Under the pieces are notes generated by a model that saw only the letters and a program-made list of their open reading frames with translations, did not search any database and was not told the origin of the DNA. Shown here piece by piece: positions 33,476 to 42,544 of a stretch of 64,000 nucleotides of DNA. A program made the translations under genes and the position numbers. The DNA is from CAVYXA01 sp963846775 (GTDB lineage Bacteria; Verrucomicrobiota; Verrucomicrobiia; Chthoniobacterales; UBA10450), in NCBI GenBank assembly GCA_963846775.1, contig CAWJXB010000006.1, forward strand, positions 868,001 to 932,000, in the 5' to 3' direction. Every line of letters starts with the position of its first letter. Position 1 is the stretch's first letter.

Positions 33476-33592
33476 TCGTCAATCCCAAACGTAGGTCGCT
33501 CCTTTGGCGCAATCGCCCGCGGTTCGGAAACCGTCGGTCCTTGCTTGCTCGCTCCGCAAACGAGTCGTACCATTCGAACAGGAGGTTGGCCG

Positions 33593-35368
33593 ATGAAATC
33601 TGAAAGCGGTATCAGTTATTCGAATGCGGCAGTCGCCGCGACGCCAAAGCATCTTTTGCAGTTCGCGGTCGATCAGCGCTACGACGATTACACGCCGGTC
33701 GATCACGCCGTGTGGCGATTCATCATGCGGCAGAACATTTTTTTCCTGAAGGAATACGCGCACAAAGTTTATTTCCAAGGACTACTCGATACCGGGATCT
33801 CGTTTGAGCGCATCCCGCGCATCCAGGAAATGAACGACATTCTCGCCAAGATCGGCTGGGGCGCGGTGGCGGTGGACGGGTTTATTCCGCCGGCCGCCTT
33901 CATGGAATTTCAAGCTTACAAGGTTTTGGTGATCGCGTGCGACATGCGCCAGATCCATCACATCGAATACACGCCGGCGCCAGACATCGTGCACGAAGCC
34001 GCCGGTCACGCACCGATCATTGTCGATCGCGAATACTCAAATTACTTGCAGCGCTTCGGCGAAGTCGGCGCCAAAGCGATGTCGTCGCGGAAAGATTTCG
34101 AGCTGTATCAAGCGATCCGGCACTTGTCGATCTTGAAGGAGCAACCGAACAGCGATCCGAAGGAAGTCGAGGAAGCAACGAAGCTTGTAGAATATCGGCA
34201 AAAGAATCTGGGCGAACCCTCCGAGATGGCGCTGCTCTCGCGGTTGCACTGGTGGACTGTTGAATACGGACTCATCGGCGCGATGGAGAATCCGAAAATC
34301 TACGGCGCGGGTTTGCTCTCCTCGATTGGCGAATCGGTTTCATGTCTCGAAGCCGAGGTGAAGAAAATCCCCTACTCCATCGATGCGGCAAACCAGCCGT
34401 TCGATATCACCACGAAACAGCCGCAGCTGTTCGTTTGCCGCGATTTCAAACATCTTGCCGACGTGCTCGAAGAATTTGCCAGCAAGATGGCGTTCATGGT
34501 CGGCGGACTCGAAGGGATCAACAAAGCAATCGAATGCAACAACGTTGCGACTTGCCAGTACTCATCCGGTCTGCAAGTCACCGGCGTATTCGATGAAATG
34601 ATGGTCGATGCGAATAATAACGCCAGTCCGGCTCGGACGCCGATTTATCTCCACGCCAAAGGTCCGTCTGCGCTGGCCTATCAGAACAAGGAGCTCGCCG
34701 GCCATGGGCGCGATTATCACAAGGACGGATTCGGTTCGCCGATCGGTCGCTGGAAGGAAACCGATCTGGTCGAAGGAAAGAAAACGAAACTGGAATTCGA
34801 GAGCGGGATCACAGTCGAAGGCAAGATTGACCATCTGCTCCGGCGCGACGGAGAAGTTTTGCTGATCACATTCTCCGATTGCACGGCCAAATATGCCGAT
34901 CGCGTCTTGTTCGATCCTTCTTGGGGAATCTACGATATGGCCGTGGGCGACCGGATTAGTTCGGTCTTCAACGGCGCCGCGGACAAGGATGCCTATAACC
35001 AGGTTGCGCTCGTTCCGAAAGAGCGCACCATCAAAGTTCCCTCTACTGAGAAGCGGAGGCGCCTCGAAAGTCTTTACGCACAAGTCCGCAAAATTCGCGA
35101 AAGCAAAGCTGGTTACGACCGGCTGGGCGAAATTTGGGAAACGCAGCAGGCCGAGCATCCAGACGATTGGCTGTTGTCGATGGAGATTTTCGAGATCTTC
35201 GACACGACCGATCAGCAACCAAAGCTGAAAGCGCGAGTCGAAAAATTCCTCAACGAGAAAAAAGCCAAGACCAAGGACCTGTCCACGCTCATCAGCTGGG
35301 GCTTCCGGCTGGTCGAGTATCACAAAAAACCCGGATACCAGGCGGTATTGCACGCTTCGGCAAAATAA
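33593..35368 (+). CDS. Aromatic amino acid hydroxylase (phenylalanine 4-hydroxylase family), long form
   Basis: 591 residues from ATG 33593, preceded by AGGAGG. The biopterin-dependent hydroxylase catalytic core occupies about 20-330: iron ligands in DIVHEAAGHAP (H134, H139) and WWTVEYGL (E224), and ACDMRQIHHIEYTPAPD. The protein is about twice the length of proteobacterial PhhA. The extra C-terminal half (about 340-591), rich in charged residues, has no family I recognise, though similar long forms occur in Bacteroidetes-like groups. It probably converts phenylalanine to tyrosine; substrate not proven by sequence. Confidence 0.9.
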   Translation: MKSESGISYSNAAVAATPKHLLQFAVDQRYDDYTPVDHAVWRFIMRQNIFFLKEYAHKVYFQGLLDTGISFERIPRIQEMNDILAKIGWGAVAVDGFIPPAAFMEFQAYKVLVIACDMRQIHHIEYTPAPDIVHEAAGHAPIIVDREYSNYLQRFGEVGAKAMSSRKDFELYQAIRHLSILKEQPNSDPKEVEEATKLVEYRQKNLGEPSEMALLSRLHWWTVEYGLIGAMENPKIYGAGLLSSIGESVSCLEAEVKKIPYSIDAANQPFDITTKQPQLFVCRDFKHLADVLEEFASKMAFMVGGLEGINKAIECNNVATCQYSSGLQVTGVFDEMMVDANNNASPARTPIYLHAKGPSALAYQNKELAGHGRDYHKDGFGSPIGRWKETDLVEGKKTKLEFESGITVEGKIDHLLRRDGEVLLITFSDCTAKYADRVLFDPSWGIYDMAVGDRISSVFNGAADKDAYNQVALVPKERTIKVPSTEKRRRLESLYAQVRKIRESKAGYDRLGEIWETQQAEHPDDWLLSMEIFEIFDTTDQQPKLKARVEKFLNEKKAKTKDLSTLISWGFRLVEYHKKPGYQAVLHASAK

Positions 35369-35376
35369 CCGCCGCT

Positions 35377-36669
35377 TTGAAACTGCCGTTTAGTCTGTTT
35401 CTCGCACTCCGGTATCTCAAACCGAAGCGCACGTTCATCTCGATTATCACGCTGATCTCAGTCATCGGCGTGATGTTGGGAATCACCGTTCTGATCGTGG
35501 TGATTTCCGTGATGACCGGTTTCGACAAGGAATTGCAACGAAAAGTGCTCGGGTTCGAACCGCACATCGTGATCACGAGCGGCGGGCTCCTGGACGATTG
35601 GCAAGCAATCCAGAGCAAGATAGACAAAACGCCCGGCGTGATCGCTTCGGCGCCGTTCGTGCAAGGGCCGGTCATCGCCGATCATGACGGCCGAATCTTG
35701 ACACCGGTGATTCGCGGCATCGATCCCGCTGAGGAACAAAAAATTGTCGATCTTAAGAAACTGGTGAAGCTGGGCAAACCGGACTTATCGGACGACAACG
35801 TCTTGATCGGTGCGCGGCTGGCCAGCGCGCTCGGAGCGCGGGTTGGCGACAAGATTACGATCTACGCCGCCGGAAATATTCGCTCGATCATCGAAGAACT
35901 GAAGCGGTCGCAGAACGATCCGAAAGCGAAATCCAAAACGCTGGCCGATTTGCAAAACGAAGTGGTCCTGCCGGCGGATTTGACCGTAGCCGGAATTTTC
36001 GAGTCGGGCCGATTCGACTACGATTTCAACATCATTTTCGTGCCGCTCCACATTGGGCAGGAATTGTATTCGCTAGGCGATGAAATTCACGGTCTCTCGG
36101 TTGAGACGGTCGATCCGTACACGGCGGAAGCAGTGAAGCGCCAGTTAAACGCGAGCTTGCCGCCGCCGATCATGGCCGAGACCTGGATCGACCGGAACAA
36201 GGACCGGTTCGACGCCATCCGGGTCGAACGCAACGTTATGTTTATCATTTTGATGTTCCTGATCGTGATCGCAGCCTTCAGCATCATGAACACGCTGATC
36301 ACCGTCACCGTGCAAAAACGGCGCGAGATCGGGATCATGAAAGCGCTGGGCGCGCGCACCTGGCAGATCGTTTGGGTCTTTCTCGCGCAAGGATTGCTGG
36401 TCGGTTTTTTCGGAAACGCCTGTGGGCTCGGTCTCGGCATGACGCTGATTCGTTACCGGAACGAATTCAAAGAATGGCTCGCCAGCGTCTTGCACATCCA
36501 GATTTTCCCGGCTGACATTTACGAGTTTAGCCGTATCCCCGCTGAGGTGGTGCCGCGCGATGTCGCGGTCATCTGCATCAGCGCGTTCTTCATTTGCGCC
36601 CTGGCCGCATTGATTCCGGCCTACTTCGCCGCGCGCCTCGATCCAGTCAAGGCGCTGCGTTACGAGTGA
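35377..36669 (+). CDS. ABC transporter permease, LolC/LolE type
   Basis: 430 residues with TTG start at 35377, 8 bp after the hydroxylase stop; no closer ATG precedes the conserved start LPFSLFLALRYLKPKR. First membrane segment FISIITLISVIGVMLGITVL, a large periplasmic domain (GFEPHIVITSGG onward), then the FtsX/MacB-type C-terminal three membrane segments (FIILMFLIVIAAFSIMNTLI, VFLAQGLLVGFFGN, ALAALIPAYFAARLDPVKAL). It releases lipoproteins from the inner membrane toward the outer membrane. The ATPase LolD is not adjacent. Confidence 0.9.
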   Translation: MKLPFSLFLALRYLKPKRTFISIITLISVIGVMLGITVLIVVISVMTGFDKELQRKVLGFEPHIVITSGGLLDDWQAIQSKIDKTPGVIASAPFVQGPVIADHDGRILTPVIRGIDPAEEQKIVDLKKLVKLGKPDLSDDNVLIGARLASALGARVGDKITIYAAGNIRSIIEELKRSQNDPKAKSKTLADLQNEVVLPADLTVAGIFESGRFDYDFNIIFVPLHIGQELYSLGDEIHGLSVETVDPYTAEAVKRQLNASLPPPIMAETWIDRNKDRFDAIRVERNVMFIILMFLIVIAAFSIMNTLITVTVQKRREIGIMKALGARTWQIVWVFLAQGLLVGFFGNACGLGLGMTLIRYRNEFKEWLASVLHIQIFPADIYEFSRIPAEVVPRDVAVICISAFFICALAALIPAYFAARLDPVKALRYE

Positions 36670-36749
36670 GCTGCTTCGGCATACTTGGCGGCGAATCAAG
36701 GCTCCGAGTTGCAAACCCGTCCCCGGAATCTACACTCTACCACTTCAAT

Positions 36750-36822
36750 GGGGGCATAGCTCAGTTGGTAGAGCACCACAATGGCATTGTGGGGGTCAGG
36801 GGTTCGAATCCCCTTGCCTCCA
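36750..36822 (+). tRNA. tRNA-Ala (anticodon GGC)
   Basis: 73 nt cloverleaf: acceptor GGGGGCA/TGCCTCC with the G3-T70 wobble pair that identifies tRNA-Ala, D-arm TAGCTCAGTTGGTAGAGCA, anticodon stem CCACA/TGTGG around ATGGCAT (anticodon GGC at 36783-36785), T-arm AGGGGTTCGAATCCCCT, discriminator A. CCA is not encoded. Confidence 0.96.
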
Positions 36823-36901
36823 GCCTTGGATGGCCGTTCGGATTCGGCTTTCCCCGCGGGTGGCCCTTTTCTATGATCGGACGCAAATAGGGAACTGAAG
36901 C

Positions 36902-38782
36902 GTGCCGCCTCCGACTCGGTTTTTGTCGCATCGATTGTTTGCTGTCGCAGTCATCATCGCCGGCGCGGCGCTCACGTTTGTTTCGTACCGCCGTTTCCAA
37001 GGCGAGATGCAGCCGCCGCTGAACCGGCCGATTCAATCCGGCATTGGAAACTACGTCAGCTCGAATGCCTGCCGGGCGTGTCATTTGGATAATTACGCGA
37101 GCTGGCACGCTTCCTATCATCGGACGATGACGCAGGTAGCAACCACGGCGAAGAGCCTCGGGGTCGCTGACGTAGTCGAGCTTTCGTTCGACCGGCGCGA
37201 TTACAAACTGGAGTGCGACGGCAAGAAGGTGTTCGTGCGCACCCGTCCAATGGGGGGCGAATACGGGCCGCGCCGCGAAATCGTATTGCTTACCGGCTCG
37301 CACAATTTGCAGATTCTCTGGCTCGAAACCGGCGAAGACCGCACGCTAGAACAGTTTCCATTCGCCTACATCATTGCGCAAAGAATGTGGGCGCCCGTGA
37401 CGCAAACGTTTCTGATGCCGCCCGACACAAAGGAATACTATTCGATAGGCGCGTGGAACGGCGCCTGCATGGATTGTCACGTGACGCAGGGGCAATCGCG
37501 GTTCGTTTCCGGCAACAAGTGGGATACGCGCGTCGCGGAGTTCGGGATCGCGTGCGAAGCGTGCCACCGCGAAGGACGCGAACATATTACTCGGAATCGG
37601 AATCCGCTCCGGCGTTTCGTCACGCATCTGACCACGGGAAGCGACGCGACTGTAACCAACCCAACGCGCCTCTCTGCCGCAGCCTCGAGTTTGGATTGCG
37701 CGCAGTGCCACAGCATCTGGGCCTTCAATAACATGACCGACAAGATCGATTTTAATCGTCAGGGCTCAGTCTTTCGGCCCGGACATCTCGACCTTGGCCA
37801 ACGCTTCGTCGTCCAGCCGAACACGAGCGATCACAGCGACCAGAAAGAATTCATCCGCCACACCGAGCCGGAGTTTTTCGCCAATCGGTTTTGGGGGGAC
37901 GGCATGATTCGCGTGACCGGACGAGAGTTTAATGGTTTGCAGGCGTCGCCCTGTTTCCGCGGGGGCAAATTTTCCTGCATTTCCTGCCACGAAATGCATC
38001 CGAACAGTGGACAAAAAGTATCCCTGACCAAATGGGCCAATGGCGCACAATTAAAGCCAAAAATGGATTCCGATGAAGCGTGTCTCCAATGTCACGGGAA
38101 CCTCGCGACTGACCTCAGCGCTCATACCCACCACGCAACGACCTCGCCCGGCAGCCGCTGTTACAATTGTCACATGCCGCACACGACGTTTGGATTGCTG
38201 CGCGGGATTCGCAGTCACCAGGTTTCTTCGCCGAGTGTGCGCGAGAGTATCGACTACCACCGGCCCAACGCCTGCAACCTTTGTCATCTCGATCAGACGC
38301 TCGCGTGGACGGCGAACAAATTGCACGCTTGGTATGAGCAGCCGCTGCCGGAATTGTCGCGCGATGACGAATCCATTGCTGCCGGCGTGCAATGGCTCGT
38401 TAAAGGCGACGCGGGCCAGCGCGCGCTGATTGCGTGGGGAATGGGTTGGCCGGCGGCCCACCAGGCATGCGGTCGGGATTGGCTCTATCCGTATCTCATT
38501 TACACGCTGAACGATCCGTACGCCGCTGTCCGCTTCGATGCCTGGAAATCGCTGCAGACGTTACCCGGATTTTCCGATTTTTCGTTCAACTACACCGCCG
38601 ATGCGCTCTCCATCCGCGACGCCTCCGAGCGCGCCTATACAAAATGGGTGCGCGAACTGCGTGGGCCGAATCCGGTTTTCCAGCCTGAAACCGCGCTTGA
38701 TTCCCGCGGCGCTTTTCAACACGATGTAATGCAACGTTTGGAAGAGGCGCGCGACAATCGGCGAATCTTTCTCGCTGAGTGA
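36902..38782 (+). CDS. Octaheme c-type cytochrome, membrane-anchored
   Basis: 626 residues from GTG 36902. N-terminal membrane anchor or signal (LFAVAVIIAGAALTFVSY). Eight CxxCH heme sites: CRACH, CMDCH, CEACH, CAQCH, CISCH, CLQCH, CYNCH and CNLCH. It resembles multiheme cytochromes of the c554/tetratricopeptide-cytochrome group, used in periplasmic electron transfer. The last 150 residues have no heme and look helical. It could be an electron carrier or an oxidoreductase; no clear catalytic CxxCK site was seen. It is followed after 13 bp by a small membrane protein. Confidence 0.9.
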   Translation: MPPPTRFLSHRLFAVAVIIAGAALTFVSYRRFQGEMQPPLNRPIQSGIGNYVSSNACRACHLDNYASWHASYHRTMTQVATTAKSLGVADVVELSFDRRDYKLECDGKKVFVRTRPMGGEYGPRREIVLLTGSHNLQILWLETGEDRTLEQFPFAYIIAQRMWAPVTQTFLMPPDTKEYYSIGAWNGACMDCHVTQGQSRFVSGNKWDTRVAEFGIACEACHREGREHITRNRNPLRRFVTHLTTGSDATVTNPTRLSAAASSLDCAQCHSIWAFNNMTDKIDFNRQGSVFRPGHLDLGQRFVVQPNTSDHSDQKEFIRHTEPEFFANRFWGDGMIRVTGREFNGLQASPCFRGGKFSCISCHEMHPNSGQKVSLTKWANGAQLKPKMDSDEACLQCHGNLATDLSAHTHHATTSPGSRCYNCHMPHTTFGLLRGIRSHQVSSPSVRESIDYHRPNACNLCHLDQTLAWTANKLHAWYEQPLPELSRDDESIAAGVQWLVKGDAGQRALIAWGMGWPAAHQACGRDWLYPYLIYTLNDPYAAVRFDAWKSLQTLPGFSDFSFNYTADALSIRDASERAYTKWVRELRGPNPVFQPETALDSRGAFQHDVMQRLEEARDNRRIFLAE

Positions 38783-38795
38783 AATTTGGTTTCTC

Positions 38796-39209
38796 GTGAA
38801 CAAGTTTGACGGCAACCTGCGTTTCGGGTGGTGGTCACTCCTCGTGTTTCTCTCGTTAGGTGGCATCCTGGAAATTCTGCATGGTTTCAAGATTGGCTGG
38901 TATGTCGATGTCGGGAATGAAATGCGTCGGCTCATGTTTACCCTCGCTCATGTCCACGGCACCGCGCTCGCGCTCGTCAACATTGCTGCCGGTCTCACCG
39001 CACGAAATGTGAAACATATCACCGCGCGAACATCCGTTTGTGCCAGTCTGATCTGGGCCGGGATTCTTTTCCCAGCCGGCTTTTTTCTTGGCGGCGTCGT
39101 CACCTATGGCGGCGATCCCGGATTAGGAATCTGGCTCGTTCCAATTGCAGCGGTGCTTTTGTCCTACAGCATTGCCCGCATTGCTCTCGACCTTTCCAGG
39201 CGCGACTAA
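38796..39209 (+). CDS. Small four-helix membrane protein
   Basis: 137 residues from GTG 38796. Four hydrophobic segments: WWSLLVFLSLGGILEILHGF, LAHVHGTALALVNIAAGL, ICASLIWAGILFPAGF-like (with GGVVTYG) and LVPIAAVLLSYSIARIAL. Histidines in the first and second helices (ILHGF, LAHVHG) could bind heme or metal, which would fit its place directly behind the octaheme cytochrome, but this is inference. No named family recognised. Confidence 0.7.
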   Translation: MNKFDGNLRFGWWSLLVFLSLGGILEILHGFKIGWYVDVGNEMRRLMFTLAHVHGTALALVNIAAGLTARNVKHITARTSVCASLIWAGILFPAGFFLGGVVTYGGDPGLGIWLVPIAAVLLSYSIARIALDLSRRD

Positions 39210-39256
39210 TCGAGCAGAGTATCTGGTCTGCTTGAAGCGCGGGCCAATCGTGGGGC

Positions 39257-39523
39257 TAGAGCGGTTTAAATAATGGCGTAGCCGCAGAAAGCGCCGTAGG
39301 CGCGGAAGAATGTAGCCCCGGGCGCAAGCCCGGGGTTTCTCGATTCATTCGAACAAGCCCCGGAAGGGGCGGAAGGAGTGACGACGCACTTCGGCGTATT
39401 CTGTCGCCCCTGCCGGGGCTGATTGGTTTGGAGACGCCTTTTCCCCCGGGCTCACGCCCCGGGGCTAATATCTATCGCGCCTACGGCGCTTCGGGCGGCT
39501 ACAGGTTTCCTTAAATCGCTCTA
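39257..39523 (-). repeat. MITE-like 267-bp element, copy B (inverted)
   Basis: Begins TAGAGCGGTTTAAATAATGG and ends CCTTAAATCGCTCTA, the terminal inverted repeats TAGAGCGGTTTAA/TTAAATCGCTCTA. Near-identical to copy A (13474-13739) and copy C (45974-46242) in reverse orientation. It fills the 316-bp gap between the small membrane protein and the first halogenase-like gene; its right end is 3 bp from that gene's stop codon. Confidence 0.92.
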
Positions 39524-39525
39524 AC

Positions 39526-41055
39526 TTAAGGTCTCCTTGGAGCGAGCTGTTCCCCCAATTCGATCCTGGCCCATTTGGCGAAGCCTTGAAGGAAGAGTTT
39601 CGGATTCGTCGAATGTAATTTGAAGCCCGGGATCAGACATCGGTGCGCGCGATTTGTCTTGCCCAGCATCCGCCGCTGGCGGCGACGACGAGCAATTTCG
39701 GCAAAACGGCGATTGTAGGCCCGCATGAAGCGAAAGATCGGGCCCACCGTCGTTTGTGAAAACGGCGGAGTCAGCAGCGCTTTCTCTCCCGATTTAAACG
39801 GCCGCGATGCCGCACCGACGTAGTACAGACAAAGATCGAAGATCAGAGCAGTGCTCATCAGATCGAATTCGCCCATGTATTCGTACTTATCTTTGTAAAC
39901 GGCCTCAAACCAGCAACGATGAGATAGCGCGAAATCGCGATTGTGCCGATCAACTAACTCGCTCATCGCTTCGCCTCTTCGCTGCGCACCGATCAGCGCC
40001 GCGGCGCGTGATGTCGTGAACGAAATCCAATCCATGCCCGGGCTGTAGAATGGATCCATGAAGGCAGCCGCATCCCCGACCAGAACAAAGCCGTCTCCGG
40101 CAAAAGTGGTGCTGTAATACGCGAGATTCTTTCGCCAGTGCACATCGCTCTCATCGAACTCGGCATCGACCAGAATCTCGCGCGCGACCGGATGTTTCAT
40201 CAGAAAAGTTTTCAATCTGTCCCCAATTTTTTCACCATTCTGCGGCCAATCGACCAATCGTTGATCGAAAACGACGCCAACACTCACGTCGCCGCCCTTA
40301 AGCGGAATCCACCAACTCCACCAACCGTCGCCGATGACATGATTTGTTGCGGTGTTGCGCGTAGCGTAAACGGCTCGTGACCATTGCGGATATCTCTCGG
40401 CCAACTCCCGGCTGTCCCAGTCTTTGACGCCTTTCCATCTCGACCACGCCGCCGCAGTCGGGTGCTCGGTATTGGATTTCCACCAACCCTGCTTCCGTGC
40501 GAGGATCGCAGCCACGCCCGATGCATCGACAATCCAGCGGGAACGGACTGTCCTGGTCGCTCCGTCACCGTTACGATAGGTCACCGTTTGCTCTTTTCCG
40601 GAACAAAGCTGTGCATCCGTTATCGTCGCAGGACGGACAATTTGCGCGCCGGCAACGGCGGCCCGGCGCAGCACCTCTTCATCAAATGCCGCGCGGTCGA
40701 GTTGATACGACGGCACACGTACTTGATAAAGCGGCCCGAGCTCGCTGGCTTCGGCAAGCGTTTTTACTTCATCGTTTGTGAACCAAAACCGCAATCCCTG
40801 TTTCGCGAGGTGCGATTCATTGAGATATTGCGTCAATCCCAGCACTCGGCCCATGAAATATGCACTCACCTCGACGGTTGCTTCACCGACGCGCCGAGAA
40901 AGTTTTGCCGATTTTTCCAGAATCAATATGCGAATTCCCGGGTTTTGCCGCAGCAACAAGGTTGCCGTTGCCCCACCGGACAGCGCACCGCCCATGATTA
41001 CGATGTCATAAAAATCGGTCCTGCCGGATTGATTCGGGTCTGTCTCGCCTTCCAT
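39526..41055 (-). CDS. FAD-dependent halogenase-like monooxygenase 1
   Basis: 509 residues. FAD-binding IVIMGGALSGGATATLLL (about 18-35), GEATVEVSAYF, DASGVAAILARK, the WxWxIP-type motif WWSWWIPLKGG characteristic of flavin-dependent halogenases, and the second FAD motif GFVLVGDAAAFMDPFYSPG. It could be a halogenase or a related hydroxylase/dehydrogenase of the tryptophan-halogenase superfamily. The catalytic lysine position of true halogenases was not confirmed. It follows a second family member on the same strand. Confidence 0.82.
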   Translation of the reverse strand: MEGETDPNQSGRTDFYDIVIMGGALSGGATATLLLRQNPGIRILILEKSAKLSRRVGEATVEVSAYFMGRVLGLTQYLNESHLAKQGLRFWFTNDEVKTLAEASELGPLYQVRVPSYQLDRAAFDEEVLRRAAVAGAQIVRPATITDAQLCSGKEQTVTYRNGDGATRTVRSRWIVDASGVAAILARKQGWWKSNTEHPTAAAWSRWKGVKDWDSRELAERYPQWSRAVYATRNTATNHVIGDGWWSWWIPLKGGDVSVGVVFDQRLVDWPQNGEKIGDRLKTFLMKHPVAREILVDAEFDESDVHWRKNLAYYSTTFAGDGFVLVGDAAAFMDPFYSPGMDWISFTTSRAAALIGAQRRGEAMSELVDRHNRDFALSHRCWFEAVYKDKYEYMGEFDLMSTALIFDLCLYYVGAASRPFKSGEKALLTPPFSQTTVGPIFRFMRAYNRRFAEIARRRRQRRMLGKTNRAHRCLIPGFKLHSTNPKLFLQGFAKWARIELGEQLAPRRP

Positions 41056-41135
41056 CTTATGACAGATAGTTTTCTTGTTCCGCCCTCGTTACGTCAAGTC
41101 CGCGATTGATTACCAGCTGACCTCACCGCGAAACG

Positions 41136-42473
41136 TCAAGCACCGTTCGCAACCGGATCTTTGGCGCGCGTTTCGGCCGGGTAACAGGCGTCCTGGTCGC
41201 GCCGGAAATCGGAGCGCGCTAGGTTAAAATGTTTCTGGATCAACACCGCGCCGAAGAACAGGTGGTTCAAAAAACGCGTCCATAAACTCGCGTTCCACTT
41301 GCCGGCAAGGATTGTGACGACCGACCGAAAGATGAGTCGTGGTGGTTCCGGGCTAAAGAAGACGTCACGGAACTGTGGCGTGTAAAAACCCAGAACGAAA
41401 CGGCGAAACCTCTGGAACCGCTTCTGCTGACGACGCGAAAACGCGGCGAAGCTCTGGGCTGAGAAGTCATTTCTCATGAGCGCGCGATGGAGCTCGGTCC
41501 CGGCTTCAATCCCTGATTCCATGGCGATTGAGACGCCGGTCGAGAATACCGGATCGAGAAACGATCCTGCGTCCCCAGCCAGGATCCAGCGTTGGCCAGC
41601 ATAAGTCGAAGCGCTGTAGGAAAAATCCTTTTCAACGCGCACAGGCCACTCGCGACGGGCCTCGCGCATTAACTCCGAGACAACAGGCGTATCGGAGATC
41701 GCGCGGTTGAGCGTCTCCTCCGACGAACCGTTCGCCAATTTACGGTAAAGTAGTTTCGGTAAAACCACGCCAACGCTCATCAACTCTTTTGAAATTGGGA
41801 TGAGCCAGAACCAGCCGGCGTCGCTGCGGGCAATGAGCCGAATGTCGTCAGGCCGCGGACCTTCCAATCGCGGCACGCCCGTGTAGTGAGAAAAGATGGC
41901 GATATTGGCGAGCCGCGGCTCCTCGGTGCGCAGATTAAACTTCCGAGCGATCAACCCCCCGCGGCCGGTGGCATCGACTACTGCGCGGACACGCAGACGG
42001 CTGGCGACGCCATCGGTGCGGTTCGCGACGTCGAGAATTGCCGCATCCGGTCTAAATTCGCACCCAGTCACATTGCATCCTTCTCGAACTTCGACGCCGA
42101 CTTCGCGGGCCCGTTCCAACAGGATGCGATCGAATTCCTGGCGGCATACCTGGTACGTCTGAGCCCTCGTGACCTCTCGGACGTCGGTGAAGTCAACATA
42201 GCGGCCGCTCCGACCGTCATGCGTGTAGAGGCGCGCCCCCCATTTCTCCGGAAAACATGCAGCGGCGATCCTTTTGCTTACCCCCAAAGCCGCGAACGCG
42301 TCGTTGGCAGTCGAAAGCAACGACTCGCCGATATGAAATCGCGGAAACGTGTCGCGCTCAAAAAGAACGGTCGAATGACCACGCTGGCCGAGCGAGATGG
42401 CCGCCGACGCGCCAGCGGGGCCACCACCGGCAACAGCGAAATCAAAGTCATAAAGCGGTTTGGCCATTGTCAC
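41136..42473 (-). CDS. FAD-dependent halogenase-like monooxygenase 2
   Basis: 445 residues. FAD-binding DFAVAGGGPAGASAAISL (about 10-27), FPRFHIGESLL (typical of halogenase-like and geranylgeranyl-reductase-like enzymes), DATGRGGLIARKF, GWFWLIPISKE (WxWxIP motif) and WILAGDAGSFLDPVFSTG. Start at 42473 or the second Met at 42467. It is the upstream partner of the gene at 39526; 80 bp separates them. They are only distantly similar, so they are not a recent duplication. Substrate unknown; no carrier protein or synthase gene adjoins. Confidence 0.82.
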   Translation of the reverse strand: MTMAKPLYDFDFAVAGGGPAGASAAISLGQRGHSTVLFERDTFPRFHIGESLLSTANDAFAALGVSKRIAAACFPEKWGARLYTHDGRSGRYVDFTDVREVTRAQTYQVCRQEFDRILLERAREVGVEVREGCNVTGCEFRPDAAILDVANRTDGVASRLRVRAVVDATGRGGLIARKFNLRTEEPRLANIAIFSHYTGVPRLEGPRPDDIRLIARSDAGWFWLIPISKELMSVGVVLPKLLYRKLANGSSEETLNRAISDTPVVSELMREARREWPVRVEKDFSYSASTYAGQRWILAGDAGSFLDPVFSTGVSIAMESGIEAGTELHRALMRNDFSAQSFAAFSRRQQKRFQRFRRFVLGFYTPQFRDVFFSPEPPRLIFRSVVTILAGKWNASLWTRFLNHLFFGAVLIQKHFNLARSDFRRDQDACYPAETRAKDPVANGA

Positions 42474-42544
42474 CTGATCGCTAAAAGAAACCGGGAAGAA
42501 AGCAAGCGGCTGAAATGGCCCGCTGTAATCGTACTTATGGGCCG

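Noticed and set aside
35134..35376. Extended N-terminus of the LolC/E permease
   Set aside because: It overlaps the hydroxylase gene; family similarity starts at LPFSLFLALRY right after the TTG at 35377.
36761..37303. 180-residue minus-strand frame covering the tRNA and the start of the cytochrome gene
   Set aside because: It runs through a clear tRNA and opposes a heme protein with eight intact CxxCH sites.
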